This document shows, piece after piece, positions 10,325-21,631 of a stretch of DNA of 64,000 nt (positions are counted from its first letter, which is position 1; every line of letters begins with the position of its first letter). The stretch is taken from contig ML681998.1 of the NCBI GenBank assembly GCA_007922195.1, forward strand, positions 13,996,921 to 14,060,920, written 5' to 3'. Both the position numbers and the translations under genes were made by a program. The notes under the pieces were generated by a model. That model worked only from the letters and a program-made list of their open reading frames with translations. It searched no databases and was not told where the DNA came from. The stretch is from Podocnemis expansa. Its lineage: Eukaryota > Chordata > Testudines > Podocnemididae.

Positions 10325-11235
10325 GAGCATAAGAATGGTCATACTTGGCTTACAAACCCTTACAGCTTGATATAAATCTGTAAACTTTACACATTTACTC
10401 TATGCCATTATTCAGTTTGTTTATGAAGCTATTAAACAGGATTTGAACCAGGACAGATCCTTATGACTATGTCTACACTTAGACTATTCCTTCAAATTAA
10501 CTTACTTTGAACTAATTAAATCAAACTAATAATGGTTAATTTGAAGTAAGTTAATTCAAAGTAACATGGCCCCACTAGAAATTCAAATTGAGCTAACGTG
10601 TCCATGGACAGGACTTACTAGTTTGATTTAGGAAGGGAACACCACGGGAAGTATGGCAACATGGCCCCCAAGAAGGGCCATGCCTCCACCCAATACACAA
10701 AAAGAGGAACGCACCTTGTGATGGAGAAAGTCAAACCGTGTTAATTCTAACTAATGGTTAGTTCAAATTAACATGGCTACATTGGGTTAATTTGAACTAA
10801 TAAGTTTGAATTAACCATTACTTCAAAGTTAAGGGACATTTTATAATTTCAAAGTAAGCATTCATTACTTCGAACTAAGGATTTAGTATAGGCATGCATC
10901 AATTTAGTTTGAATTAATCCTGATTAATTCGAACTAAATTCTAAGTATAGACACAGCCTACAGGATTCCCCTGAATGTACCCATCCAGTTAACTTGTGGA
11001 TATTTGTAACAGCTCTCTCTGAGTATGGATTTCCAGCCAATTGTGCACCTACTGTATAGTAAAATTCATCTAGGCTGTATTTTTCTGGTTTGTCTAAGGA
11101 AGGGTCATGCAAGACAGAATCATAAGCTTTACTAAGGTCAAGATATAATATCTGTTTCTGCTCATCCACAAGGCTTGTTATCCTATGAAAAAGGAAATTA
11201 GGATGGTTTGATATTTATTTCAGACCGTTTCTTGT
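10325..11235 (-). mobile_element. Old CR1 fragment (RT region), minus strand
   Basis: It starts with GCATAAGAATGGTCATACT, a reversed CR1 3'-end signature, and continues into the reversed RT region. The minus strand reads QILYLDLSKAYDSVLH near 11130. It is interrupted by MITE B (10464-10958). Frames are broken. It overlaps in content with the next CR1 block, so these are two insertions, not one. Confidence 0.75.
10464..10958. mobile_element. MITE B, TA-flanked, palindrome-rich
   Basis: Left end TGACTATGTCTACAC, right end in reverse complement GGCTGTGTCTATAC, TA at 10462-10463 and 10959-10960. The interior repeats variants of TTAGTTCAAATTAA and TTAATTTGAACTAA, the same palindrome class as MITE A. 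Removing it restores CR1 sequence (CAGATCCT joined to CAGGATTCCC). Confidence 0.75.
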
Positions 11236-11746
11236 CCTGCCCTCTGAAGTGTCTAAACTCCGCCCAGGATGATATCATCCACAAACTTTAAAAGTGTACT
11301 CTTTGTGCTATTATTGAAATCATTTATGAAGATGTTGTATAGAATCAGACCCAGGACAGATGCCCTTCCAGTTTGGTTGTGGACCATTGATAAATACTTC
11401 AAATACTATTTTCCAACCAGTTGTGCTCCCACCTTATAGTAGGTTTGTTTGGGCAATATTTCCTTAGGTTGCTTATGAGGAGGTCATGTGAGGCAGTATG
11501 AAGAGTCTTACTGAAGTTGATAGATGTGTCATTTGCTTTCCTCACAACCACAAGGCTTGTTACCCTGTCAGAGAAGGACATTTTGTTCCTGAAAAATCCT
11601 TGCTGATGTTACTTATCATCATATTCTCTTCTAGATGCTTGCCAACTGACTATTTGCTATATTATCTTTCTGGGTACCCAAGTTAAGATGACCAGGCTGT
11701 AATTCCCTGGGTTGTTCTTATTTCCCTTTCTATAGATAGGCACATA

Positions 11747-12062
11747 GGCTATGTCTATAATACAGGGCTCAGATAAGTCGACTTAATAAGGTCGACTTAA
11801 AGTCGTCCTTAAGTCAGCTGAGTGAGGCCCCATTTATTTAAGTCAACTTTATAAAGTCAACTTAAATGGCTCTAATGCCTCAAGTTGACTTTATTAAGTT
11901 GACTTTAATGGGCACATTGTGTTAAGTCGACTTAACCCTTAAAGTCGACTTTAAGGGCAGGAGTTAAGTCAACTTAAGCAAGTGCTTAAGTAGATTTAAT
12001 GAACTCCAAATGTGCCCAGGAAGTTGCTTAAGCCGACTTAAGCCTCTAGTGTAGCCAATACC
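11747..12062. mobile_element. MITE C, TA-flanked, TTAAGTCGACTTAA arrays
   Basis: Left end GGCTATGTCTATAA, right end in reverse complement GGTATTGGCTACAC, TA at 11745-11746 and 12063-12064. The interior carries many copies of AAGTCGACTTAA and one- or two-base variants in both orientations. The CR1 context is restored across the TA. Confidence 0.72.
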
Positions 12063-12318
12063 TATCATGTGCCCTTTTTCAGGCCTCCAGGTTCTCTCCG
12101 ATCCTCTGACTTCTCAAGGATAATTGCAAATGACTTTTAGATCATAATCCCTAAATGACTTAGTCCATTCTCTAAGTATTCTAAGATGTATTTCATCAAG
12201 CCCTGCTGACTTGAAGACATCTAACTTGTTCAAGTACTTCTCAACTTGTTCTTTTCCTGATTTAGCTTTAGATTCTACTCTAATAATACTGTGATATTGT
12301 GTTAGTTGTCCAATAACT

Positions 12319-12452
12319 AGAGCCCTGCAAATCTGCAGATATCCTCATTATATCTACATTGTATTTGCAGATAATGCAGATGTCCATGGACCATTTCTTG
12401 CCAATGCAGATCAGATGCAGATCCACATATTTGTTGCTGTGCAGGGCTTTAC
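12319..12452. mobile_element. Short hAT-type MITE
   Basis: This 134-bp unit has ends built on AGAGCCCTGCA and its complement TGCAGGGCTTT and is flanked by CAATAACT and CAATAGCT (7 of 8 match), an 8-bp hAT-type duplication. The interior is made of GCAGATAT/GCAGATGC words that can pair with each other. It sits inside the minus-strand CR1. Confidence 0.75.
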
Positions 12453-12900
12453 CAATAGCTGCTGAAATTTTTTGAGAAAACTGAAACAAAAATGTTTTTT
12501 TAACAGTTTGATCATTGCTTTGTTTTCTGTTACTGTCTTCCTTTCCTCATAGTAATGGGCCTATCCTGTTGCTGGTTTTCCTCTTGCTTCTTATGTATTT
12601 ATAAAATGCTTTCTTGTTACCCTTTATATCTCACGCTAGTTTAACCTCGTTTTGAGCCTTGCAAGTTTTGTCCCTATAGGATCATGATGGTTTTTTTTTA
12701 ATATCCATCGTTTGTAATTTGATCTATTTTCCACTTCTCGTATGACTTCTTTTTGAGTTTCAGATCATTGAAGATCTCCTGATTAAGCCAGGGTGGACTC
12801 TTACCATATTTCCCATCTTTTCTGTGTATTGTCATAGTTTGCTGCTGTTCTTTTACAGGCCTTTACGCCAGATCAACGTAAGGCATGTGCCTCAAAAAGG

Positions 12901-15900
12901 AGTAGCTCCTCATTCTTAAGGCAGTATTGTTTCTTTGTATCTGCTTTGCATTTTGTCTGATAGTGTGATCTTGCACGTGGCTCCTCCTAATCTTTTAAAA
13001 ATGTCTTTAAAGTGAAGTGCCTGGTGTTTCTGTGGGCTAGAAGAGGCTGGAAGAAAATGAATGAGTGAAAAAGAGAGGGATTCCCAAAACACCTGTGCAT
13101 GTGATCTGTAAGAGAATACCCTACACCTGGTACTTGGCTAGTTGCAATGTAGGTAATTGTATTAAATATGGTGGGACAATATTTACATGACAATACCAGC
13201 TGCCTGTAGATGAAAAGTGCTATATAAAAAGTAGGCATTAATTAATATTTATTAATATCAGCTTTAGGGAGAAAATGCATTTAAAAAATCCTTTAACAAA
13301 ATTTCAGAATTGGCTGAATTTGTCATTGCCTTGCAGTTTGACTACTATACATTCTTCATGGCTCTTGTTTCTAAGTATTCATATTTTATAGGTAGCCTGT
13401 TTCATTCTTGGCAATCACATTTTTTAATCTCCCATGATTTGGTAGCATTTAAAGCTGCCCAAATGCTTTCAGCAGTTTTCTGCAGGTGATGTTTGCTGAA
13501 CTGTTCTAAAACAGCTCCAGCTAAATTGTTTTAAACAGCTAGCATGGGTTGGTGCTAAGGGGTGATTTAACTGTTTTAGTGAATCACTGTAGGTAGGGAG
13601 AGAGCAGGAGGAGTTGGATGTCTGGGGTGCAGTTGCAGGAGAATTCTAAGAATTTGTTGAAAGTATGATTGTTGTACAATGTACACTGATCCCAACTTCT
13701 GTTTGTATTCTCTCATACATGTGACCAGAGCACATTTTGAAAATGAAAATAAATAAATATTGTGAACACTATTCAATCTGGTCATGTCTATTTTAGTCAG
13801 TCAAAACTGTATATAAACTGTTATGTAGAAGTGTTTATACAAGATTCAGTACATTGTAGATTCGGGCCTAAATGTAGCTTCAAAGACTTGAGGCAGGCAT
13901 TGAATTTTCTTGATTCCCTTCTCTGTTATTCTTAGAAAACAGTTGTGCCTTTCTTTCTCTTCTCACTGAGTTGTCACTAGTGTACTTTTTACACTGTTTG
14001 TTCCAACATATTGTCCTCTAGTTTCCTACCGGATCCTGGAGGATTCAAATTATGTAGCAATCTATCAACTATTTTTTTTTTTTCCAGTTCAAGTTTTAAC
14101 ACGGTAGTTTTGGTTCAGGAAACATTACTTGATGTGCATCTACCATGCTAATTAAGTATGTGGCCGCTGTATGATTGGATTTAACTTCTGTATTAAAATA
14201 ATTCATCTGTCTGAAGTGAAAGGAAACTTGAGAGAAAATCACAAAACATGTGGAATGCACGTTGGCCTTTTTGTCTGTGTGGTTAACCTGTCCCATGGTA
14301 TTTTCAAGTACAAACCTAACTAATAATAATTCAGTTTATAAAGCATCCTCTGCCAAAGCTCTTGAGGCTCTGGGCTATAATTTCATTCTGTAAATATATA
14401 AGAAGATTACAAAAGCACATTAAAATAAATCCAATAATATACCACCCTCATAAAACAAAAGGCAAATTTGTCATCTGCTCACTCTGTTGGCTCCCGATAG
14501 AATATTGCATCAGTCTCAGTCCTTTTCAAGGTGATCAGTGAGGTAGGACTGTGATATCAAAAAGAGGGCCTAAAGCTCTGGGACAAAGAGGGTGGTTGAT
14601 AACTGCTGTCCTCTAACATAATGGAGATGTGTACCATGAGGATAAAACTTATGCAGGAGATGGAGCTTTCTTGGGTATTGCTCCAAGACTCAAACCACTC
14701 CAGAACTAACACCCATTGCATCCAAGTGCAAAGTGCACTTTTTTGACTTTGCCTTTACTACTACTACTACTACTAATAAAAACCACCATAGCACTCATTA
14801 ACCTTTTTTATTTTTTTGACAGCTTTGCCCCCTGTGGATAGCAAGGGAAGAATATGACAGATGCATGCTATTGGAAGGCATTCAGATCCACAGTGATGGG
14901 GCGGGGAGGGACGGGGACTGTGTGGGAACTTAGATAAAATAGAATAAAAATCCTTAAATAATATGTTAAACTGTAGAAAGAGGGACTGAAAATATCTTCA
15001 AGGCAGACCAAGTTCCAGACCCTGCAAATCATGCTGATCAGCTAAAGCCCTTTTGAAAAAGTTACAAATGACTGAAAATGAGGGCATCAGAATAAAGGAT
15101 GTTTCATTCACATATACTCTAATTTTTATCATCCAGTATCTGGGTCCAAAATATTTAGGGCCAAAACCTAACTGTATAATTTTTATCTCTTTCATCTAAA
15201 TGTATGCCTATTATGACTCAGACTACTGATAATATGACAGTAACCTTAACGCTGCCATTAATTAATTCTTTAAATATGGTAATAATATGCTTATTTGTGA
15301 TGTACTTAATTTTTATTGAAAATACTTCATGGGAAAACTTAGTTTTGGGTTTTTTTTTTTTCATGGTTTGCCCTTACTTCTGATGTCACAAAGAAAACTA
15401 TTTGGAGGAAAATTCCTTTAAAATTATCTCAGAAGGCTCATTCACTAGATATGAGAACTAGAGGAGAAGTTAACTTCTAAAAAACAATGAATATTGATAC
15501 TTGATATTGCTGCTTTACTGATAATCCATTTTTTGTTGTACTGTAAAAGTTTGGGGCAAATATGTCTCAGAAATAGTTACTTAAGCATAGTCAGTGAGTA
15601 TTTAATGCATGGTAATTTCTTTAACCCTTTATTAGTACTGGTCTAGGTGCCTGGCCCTAGCACAATATTTACTCATCAGGTATGAAAAAGTTAAATATTT
15701 TAACTAGATTTAATTCAAGGTGCTGCAGGTTTATTTAAAAATACATATTTGCTATGAATTTCGTTCTAAGAAAACCTAAGTCTTGTAACACCCACTATAG
15801 TTTCTATGCATGTACACATTCCTTATGTTTTATAGACTTTCAAAATATCTTACTTCTTATTTTATGTATTGTAGTGTTATTGATTCAGATTTTGGAAGCC

Positions 15901-15901
15901 C
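12901..15901. other. Intronic sequence, no gene recognised
   Basis: AT-rich, with short ORFs that lack recognisable domains. The segment 14440-15190 has a composition and ORF debris compatible with an ancient LINE, but I could not place it. A poly-T run lies near 14070. Confidence 0.4.
14756..14778. repeat. (CTA)n microsatellite
   Basis: About seven tandem CTA triplets, bordered by AT-rich sequence. Confidence 0.85.
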
Positions 15902-15903
15902 TA

Positions 15904-16545
15904 GGGTATGTTCACACACACTTCTTATTTCGAAACAACAGAGGTTGTTTTAAAATAAGAACTGCCATGGCCACACGACGCACGGCCATTTTGAAACAAG
16001 CAAACTGCTTGTTTCGAAATGGCCACCATTCTTTCGGGACGGCTTAAACCACTTTTTTTCCGAAACAGGGTTGTTTTGAAACCAGTGGTTTCGAAACAGC
16101 CCTGTGCAGACATGTTGTTTTGGAACAAAGTGTTCCGAAACAACATTTGACCTTCCTCCCAGGTTGCTAAGCACCCTGGGAGGAAGGGGTGCCCCCTCAG
16201 CACCCTGGCCAGGGTGCTGAGGGGTGTCCGCTGGCCAGCGGAGGGGACTGCAGGAACCTGCAGGGTGCAGCACAGAGGGGCACTGTACCCCGCGGGTGTC
16301 TGCAGGGGACAGCAGGCACCCGCGGGGTGAGGCGCGGGGCTGCGCTGCACCCTGCGGGTGCCTGCGGTCCCCTCCCCAAGCAAAATAGCATGTTCACACT
16401 GTGGACAGGCTATTCTGCTCCCTTATTTCGAGGACACTGTTTTTGTCCTTCGAAATAAGGTGTTTCAAAATAAAGGGCTATTTTGAAACAGCTTATTTTG
16501 AAACGTCTTGTTTTGAAACAAGCCATCCCTGTGTGAACATAGCCC
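15904..16545. mobile_element. MITE D, TA-flanked, TTTCGAAA arrays
   Basis: Left end GGGTATGTTCACACA and right end in reverse complement GGGCTATGTTCACACA form a near-perfect inverted repeat flanked by TA (15902-15903 and 16546-16547). Both outer segments contain many GTTTCGAAAC-type palindromes and their TTTTGAAA derivatives. The centre (16150-16380) is GC-rich with the inverted words CACCCTGGCCAGGGTG and CCCGCGGGTG, which gives overlapping shadow ORFs. Confidence 0.8.
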
Positions 16546-16547
16546 TA

Positions 16548-18125
16548 GGGTTGAATATAAGAAATTTGATTTGGAAAGATTAAATAGACTGTAAATGTAA
16601 TACTTGAGGAATATTTTAGAAGCATATTTAGTATGTGGTGCCATAGAAATGCAGTGTAACCCAAGTTAACTGAAGATCTGTTATAAGAGGCCCCCTGAAA
16701 GTCCTTTCCTGATTTGCTCAGAAACAATGGAAAGTCACTGACAAATGTAACCATGAAACAGCTACAGTTTATATATAATCTCTGTGTATTCGTCATCTAT
16801 TCCTTGCTCCTGTCATTGCTGTTCGATGTATCTTGAGCTCATCTCCATCTTTACTCTCAAAGAAAAGTTTATTCTCTCAATTACTTGAAAGCTTTTTCTA
16901 AACTCAGGTTGTAGGTCTTCTCTTTAGCTCTGCCTGTTTCTGTGTTTCCCTGAAGCACTTGAAAGAGACTCTTTCCTTGTTAGCAGACTCTACTATATTA
17001 AGAATATAGGTTTTGGTTTGACAATTCTGCCTAAGCTTACTTTTTAAAGAATTTTTTTTTCTGATGCTCTCAGTATTCCATGACATCTGCACTACTGACA
17101 TTCTCAGAGTAAGAGCCAGTGAAATGCCAAAACCGCTTGCCTGCCAATATGTGAGGTTCTTTTTCCAAGCAGCAGTTTATATCTTTCTTTCTCTCAAAGT
17201 CTCTAGAGCTGCCCTGAATAGATGGTGCTGGCCATGAATTGTGGACAGCTCTGGATGATATAAATGATTTGATTATGTTAACATTTTCTGCAGAATTTCC
17301 CAATAAAGTCTTGTCTGCAGAACCCCATTTACTTCCATTGAATTCCTTTGCTCACTGTTTCCACTGCATCCCAACTTCTTACATGAACTTTTAAAACATT
17401 TTCTTAATTAAAAACTAGAAATACATTTGTGGACTTCAAGGCATTTTAAGCTTTTGAGTAGTTTATCTCAGTGTCTTAAAGAGCGGTTACAGAGGGAGAA
17501 AATACCACCTTAATATCCACAGCTATTCTCCCTCAGGGACTTCCATGTCAAATTTATACCCTTTGTCAGGACAGACCATTTTTGTCAATACTGATACTGT
17601 AGTAGAACCTGACATCTGAAAATTAAGTTGTGTTTTTCCTTTTTTGTCTTTGGTCAAACCACACCCCCCAGTGATAAAGGTTTAAAAATAAGAAATCAGC
17701 TATCAGTTTTACTGATGCATGAAGGAGAGTGGAATGCTATACATTACTTAATGTAGTATGTGAGTGTGTGTGCGTGCGTGCGTGTGTGCGTGCATACATA
17801 TACACGGAGTGCAGGTTATAAAGAAAGTATAGTTAAAGCAGCATGAGGAGTTAGCTACTCTTAGTACAGTACTGTCAAAGACAGCAGATGTATGGTCAGG
17901 GCTCCTAGCCACTCCAGCCACTCACACCACTGTGAGTACATTTCTATTATTAACACACTATTTCAGTGGGAGCTAGCTCAAGTTTTTCTTCTCAAGCTGG
18001 AATTTAACTACTAGTTTCAAATGTAGACATACAGACTGCTAATAAAGAGCCAGATTCCATGTTCCTTGCATAGCCAAGGCTGCCTCTTGACTCAGGTGTT
18101 TTGCATAAAGAAGGAGCTCTGGATC
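16548..18125. other. Intronic sequence, no gene recognised
   Basis: No domain-bearing ORF. The minus-strand reading at 16904-17101 has no known motif. Contains the alternating purine-pyrimidine tract listed separately. Confidence 0.4.
17757..17806. repeat. TG/CG alternating microsatellite
   Basis: GTGTGTG, GTGCGTGC and CATACATATACAC blocks form about 50 bp of alternating purine-pyrimidine sequence, capable in principle of Z-DNA. Confidence 0.75.
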
Positions 18126-19021
18126 AGAGCTGTACGAAGTAATCTGTGGAGTCTAGTCTTTGGTACAATGCTGTTCAGTAACTGTCAGTGATTTGGAAGA
18201 ATAATTTCACTGCTGGCAACATTTGCAGCTGATGCACAATTTGGTGGAATGGTAAAGAATTATGGGGACAGGTGAATTATACAGGCTGACCTGGAGTGCT
18301 TGGTAAGGTGCATGCATTTGAGCATGCATTTTAATACAGACAATGTAAGGTCACATATGTAGAGATAAATAATGTTACTCGCATTTAAAAGACAGGAACT
18401 GTATCCTGTAATTCAGTCGTGCTGAAAATGATTTTGTGGTCATGGTGGAAAACCAATTTAGTGAGAATTCTGAATGTGCAAGCTAGAAATAGCTGGAAGG
18501 GCAAACACAGTCCTCTGACATATAAGCAAAGGAATATTAAACATGTGTAGAGAAATGATACTACTACTGCATATGATGTTTGTGAGACTTTTACTAGAAT
18601 ACTGTGTCCAGTTCTGGTGTTCACATTTGAAAAAAGATGTTGAGAAACTGGCAAAGCTTCAGAAAAGAATTAAAAGAATGATTAGAGGTCTGGGGGACCT
18701 GCCTTGTAGTGAGAGGCTTCAGAAAGTCAATCTATTTAGTTTATCCAAGAGAAAGTTAAAGACAACTGAATAAAGGTCTGCATGAGGAAGATATTTCAGA
18801 GAGTAAACAGCTGTAATCTAATTGAAAAGTCATAATGAGGTCCAATGGCTAGAAGCTGAAGTGAAATAGATTGAATCTAGAAATAAGGTGTACCTTTTTT
18901 TAGCAGTAAGAGCAATTAATTATTGAAACAACTTGCATTGGGATTTGGTGAATTCTCTGTCACTCAAAGTCTTTTAAATCAAGGCTGGATGCCTTTTTAA
19001 AAGATATTCTCTAATTAGCTC

Positions 19022-19651
19022 TATGGTTCCATACCTTTTTGAGTACCACTAGGTTATCATTAGGTAAAACTTCTGCCCCACACCAGTGATAAACACACAT
19101 AACCCCTATAAACACACACAATGATAAAATAGTAACAAAAATACCTAAATAATAAGTTCTAAAGGGAGCAGCTATGTCAGTCTAGTTCAGCAAAACAAGC
19201 AAGGAGTCCTGTTTGTTAGTCTTTAAGTGCCACAGGACTCCTTGGTGGGTTTTTTTTTTTTAATAAGTAATTAGGTGCTTTTAAGTGAGTGAGGCACTAA
19301 GTCTTCCCTGGCTCAGCCACCACCATATGCCCCTTGTCACCTAGCCTCTTCCTATCTTTTATGGATTGAGGGTAATGGAAGAGGGCCCTGGCAGGTTGGC
19401 CAAGGCTGCTTCAAGCTGCCACCAACATGGGGCTGCTCCTCTCTGGCCAGGGGCCCAGCAGTGCAGAGCTGGGAGGAGTGGTGGAGAAGGTGCTGCTTTT
19501 TTGCACCAGGGGACATGAATCTTGAGGCTGCTGCAACCAGCATGGAGGTTGGTGGGCTGAATGACCTCAATATAACTGACGCCTGATGGGCCTCCTGTAA
19601 TCTTTGGCGCCTTCCCTAAGGGAATCCCACAGCCCAGGTTGGGAATCGTTG
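19022..19651. mobile_element. Non-autonomous hAT in a CR1 3' UTR
   Basis: The left end TATGGTTCCATACCTTTTTG pairs with the right end, whose reverse complement is CAACGATTCCCAACCTGGG. The flanking 8-mers ATTAGCTC and TCTAGCTC match at 6 of 8. CR1 sequence continues on both sides. A PLE-end fragment (19150-19258) lies inside, so at least three layers are nested here. Confidence 0.7.
19150..19258. repeat. Truncated foldback PLE-end unit
   Basis: A minus-oriented end (CAGCTATGTCAGTCTAGTTC, then GCAAGGAGTCCTG) is fused to a plus-oriented end (TTTGTTAGTCTTTAAGTGCC, then CAGGACTCCTTG). AATAAGT occurs on both sides (near 19146 and 19261), a possible short target duplication. It ends in a T-run. Confidence 0.6.
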
Positions 19652-19780
19652 TCTAGCTCAAACAGAAGTTATGGGTTTGGTGCAGCTGTGCCTGGGTGAG
19701 GTTCTCTGCCCTCTCTTAAGCAGATCAAACTAGATCATCATACTTGGCCCTACCAGCTTTAAAAACTATGAGTCTGTAAG

Positions 19781-20611
19781 TGTTGTTGCGGGGGAGACAC
19801 ACTTTCTTTTCTGTGCACAACCATATTTCAATGTCTTCAGATGTAACCTAGGTTAGAGGGAAAAAATGCAGTGTCCCAGGTCATACAACACTGCTTGCCA
19901 TCCAAATCTGTGCATAAAGGGAACTTTTTACACATTGAGCTTATCCTTCTGTGCAGAAGGTGGTAGGGATCTTGGCCATGTTCCTGGCCCCATTTCTCTG
20001 TCTGACATCTTGGATACTATGGATGGTGCTTTTTGGATCTGGTGTCTCTGCAGGGGATGGGGGCAGAGCTTGGGAGGAAAAGAGTAAAGGGTGAACAGGG
20101 GTTGGACATATGTTACCTCTGAGTAATTCAGGATCCATCTGGTAAGCAATACACCACTTCAGTACACCCAGTACTCCAGGTTCTAACGCAGGGGTTCTCT
20201 CATCAGTAACCAGTTACGTGTTAGCACTCCCTGGTTTTCCTCCAGGTGCAGCCTATAGGGTAATTGGACTAATTTACTCTTTGAAGTCTTGTGGGGTATG
20301 GACACCCCACCTGACGGTAAGTAGTAATTATTTTATGTCATGTATTGCTGCAGTAGCATTCAGTAAAAAAAAAAAAAAAACCAATTGGGAGATGAGGTGA
20401 CTCCAGGGATTGATAAGAGATTTAGAACCTTTCAACTAAAGGCCAGCAGAACAAATCTTACCTAACGTTGCAATGGATAAAAATTGTCACCATCAGATGA
20501 TAACTGTTTAGCGGTTTAGGAAAATAAGTTTGATGTTCAGTCCTGATCCTAGTAGACAGATGTCCTTATCACCTAAATCCGCATTCACAGTTGGCACTAT
20601 CTGGTCAATTC
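19781..20611. other. Intronic sequence, nothing recognised
   Basis: No convincing gene or repeat end. An A-run lies at 20365-20381. Confidence 0.4.
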
Positions 20612-20718
20612 CCAAACAGATAGCCGTGTTAGTCTAGTAAAGCAAAAAAAAACCAAAAAAAAACCACAAAAAAACCCAAGGAGTTGTGTGGCACTTTAAG
20701 ACTAACAGATTTATTTTT

Positions 20719-20756
20719 CGCATGAGCTTTCGTGGGAGGAAATCCCACCTCGTCAG
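20719..20756 (-). ncRNA. Hammerhead-ribozyme-like core in PLE terminus
   Basis: On the minus strand the order is CTGACGA, a hairpin GTGGGA-TTTCC-TCCCAC, then GAAA, then GC-TCAT-GC. This is the core order of a type I hammerhead (CUGANGA, stem II, GAAA, very short stem III). The expected NUH cleavage triplet after stem III reads CGA, so this copy is probably not self-cleaving as drawn. Hammerhead motifs are known in PLE terminal repeats of other animals; activity here is inference. Confidence 0.55.
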
Positions 20757-20965
20757 ATGCTTCAAAGATGGGTGAACTTACAGAATGGAACGAAAATAAA
20801 TGCAAGGGGGTGTAAAACATAGGATCAGGTCATACAGTAACAGCAAATCAGAGCAGTTGTTAGGTTCAAACCCTGGGAAGCCTGGGAAATCAAATTATCT
20901 TTCGTAATGGGAAAAGAACCCATAGTCTCGATTAAGTCCTGCTTTCACAGAATTTAGCTTGCATA

Positions 20966-21582
20966 TTAATTGAGTTCAGCTGTTTCTCTTTGAAGTCTTG
21001 ATGTCCCAGCCACATCTCTGATGACAGTCGTTAACAAATCATTTATCGAGTGATTAGAAAGATGGAAGTGCTCAGCAACTGGTCTCTTCGTTCTGTGATT
21101 TCTGATATCAGCTCTGTTGTCATTTATCCTTTTGCGCAGCGATCGTCTTGTTTGTCCAATGTATAAGGTGTTGGGGCATTTCTTGCACATGATGGCATAG
21201 ACCACATTAGTAGGTGAGCAGGTAAATGAGCCTTTGATGGAGTAGCAGGCTTGATTAGGACCTATGATGGTATCTGTTTGCAGATATGTGGGCAGACATG
21301 GCACCATGGTTTGCTGCAGGGGTGTGTGCCTGCTTCCATGTTTCTGTTGTTAGATCTGTAGTTGCTGGTGAGTATCTGTTTAAGATTGGGTGGCTGTCGG
21401 TAGGCAAGGGGAGGTCTGTCTCCCAAGTCTTGAGAGAGAGAGGGATCATCTTTTAGACTAGGTTGTAGGTCCTTAATGATCTGTTGCAGAGGTCTGACTT
21501 GAGGGTTGTATGTGGTGACTAGTTGTGTTCTGTTGTTTTCTTTCTTGGGCATCTCCTGTAGTAGGTGGCTTTGGGAACCCAT
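20966..21582 (-). pseudogene. PLE linker and GIY-YIG endonuclease
   Basis: Two overlapping minus-strand frames carry a linker (PPLAYRQPPNLKQILTSNYR), a Cys-rich segment (CSKPWCHVCPHI) and then the nuclease (VVYAIMCKKCPNTLYIGQT, SLRKRINDNRADIRNH, AEHFHLSNHSIND). In PLEs the GIY-YIG domain follows the RT and nicks target DNA. The frame changes between linker and nuclease around 21260-21300. Confidence 0.88.
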
Positions 21583-21631
21583 CTAGCTCTGTCAATTTGT
21601 CTTCTTCCTTCCCCAGGTGGGTACTGTAGTT

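Larger units (their letters stand above)
11240..12900 (-). mobile_element. Old CR1 fragment (linker and RT), minus strand
   Basis: Reversed CR1 ORF2 sequence runs from the RT palm (minus-strand reading with FSKTLHTASHDLLISNLRK near 11450-11520) through the RT N-terminus (12071-12290) to the linker (12540-12850, including GATCTCCTGATTAAGCCAGG). MITE C (11747-12062) and a hAT MITE (12319-12452) are inserted in it. It repeats the RT portion already present in 10325-11235. Many stops; no coding capacity. Confidence 0.75.
18126..19780 (+). mobile_element. Old CR1 3' part, plus strand, split by a hAT
   Basis: The + strand shows a degraded RT motif (FAADAQFGG where active copies have FADDTKLGG) near 18215, then an ORF2 C-terminal reading LLEYCVQFWCSHLKKDVEKL and LQKRIKRMIRGLGDLP (18543-18773). 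The 3' untranslated part continues to 19021 and resumes at 19660 with AAACAGAAGTTATGGG and a tail ending in CTATGAGTCTG near 19776. The hAT at 19022-19651 causes the gap. Confidence 0.78.

Noticed and set aside
14998..15195. Short minus ORF as coding exon
   Set aside because: No splice-bounded conserved motif; AT-rich intron debris.
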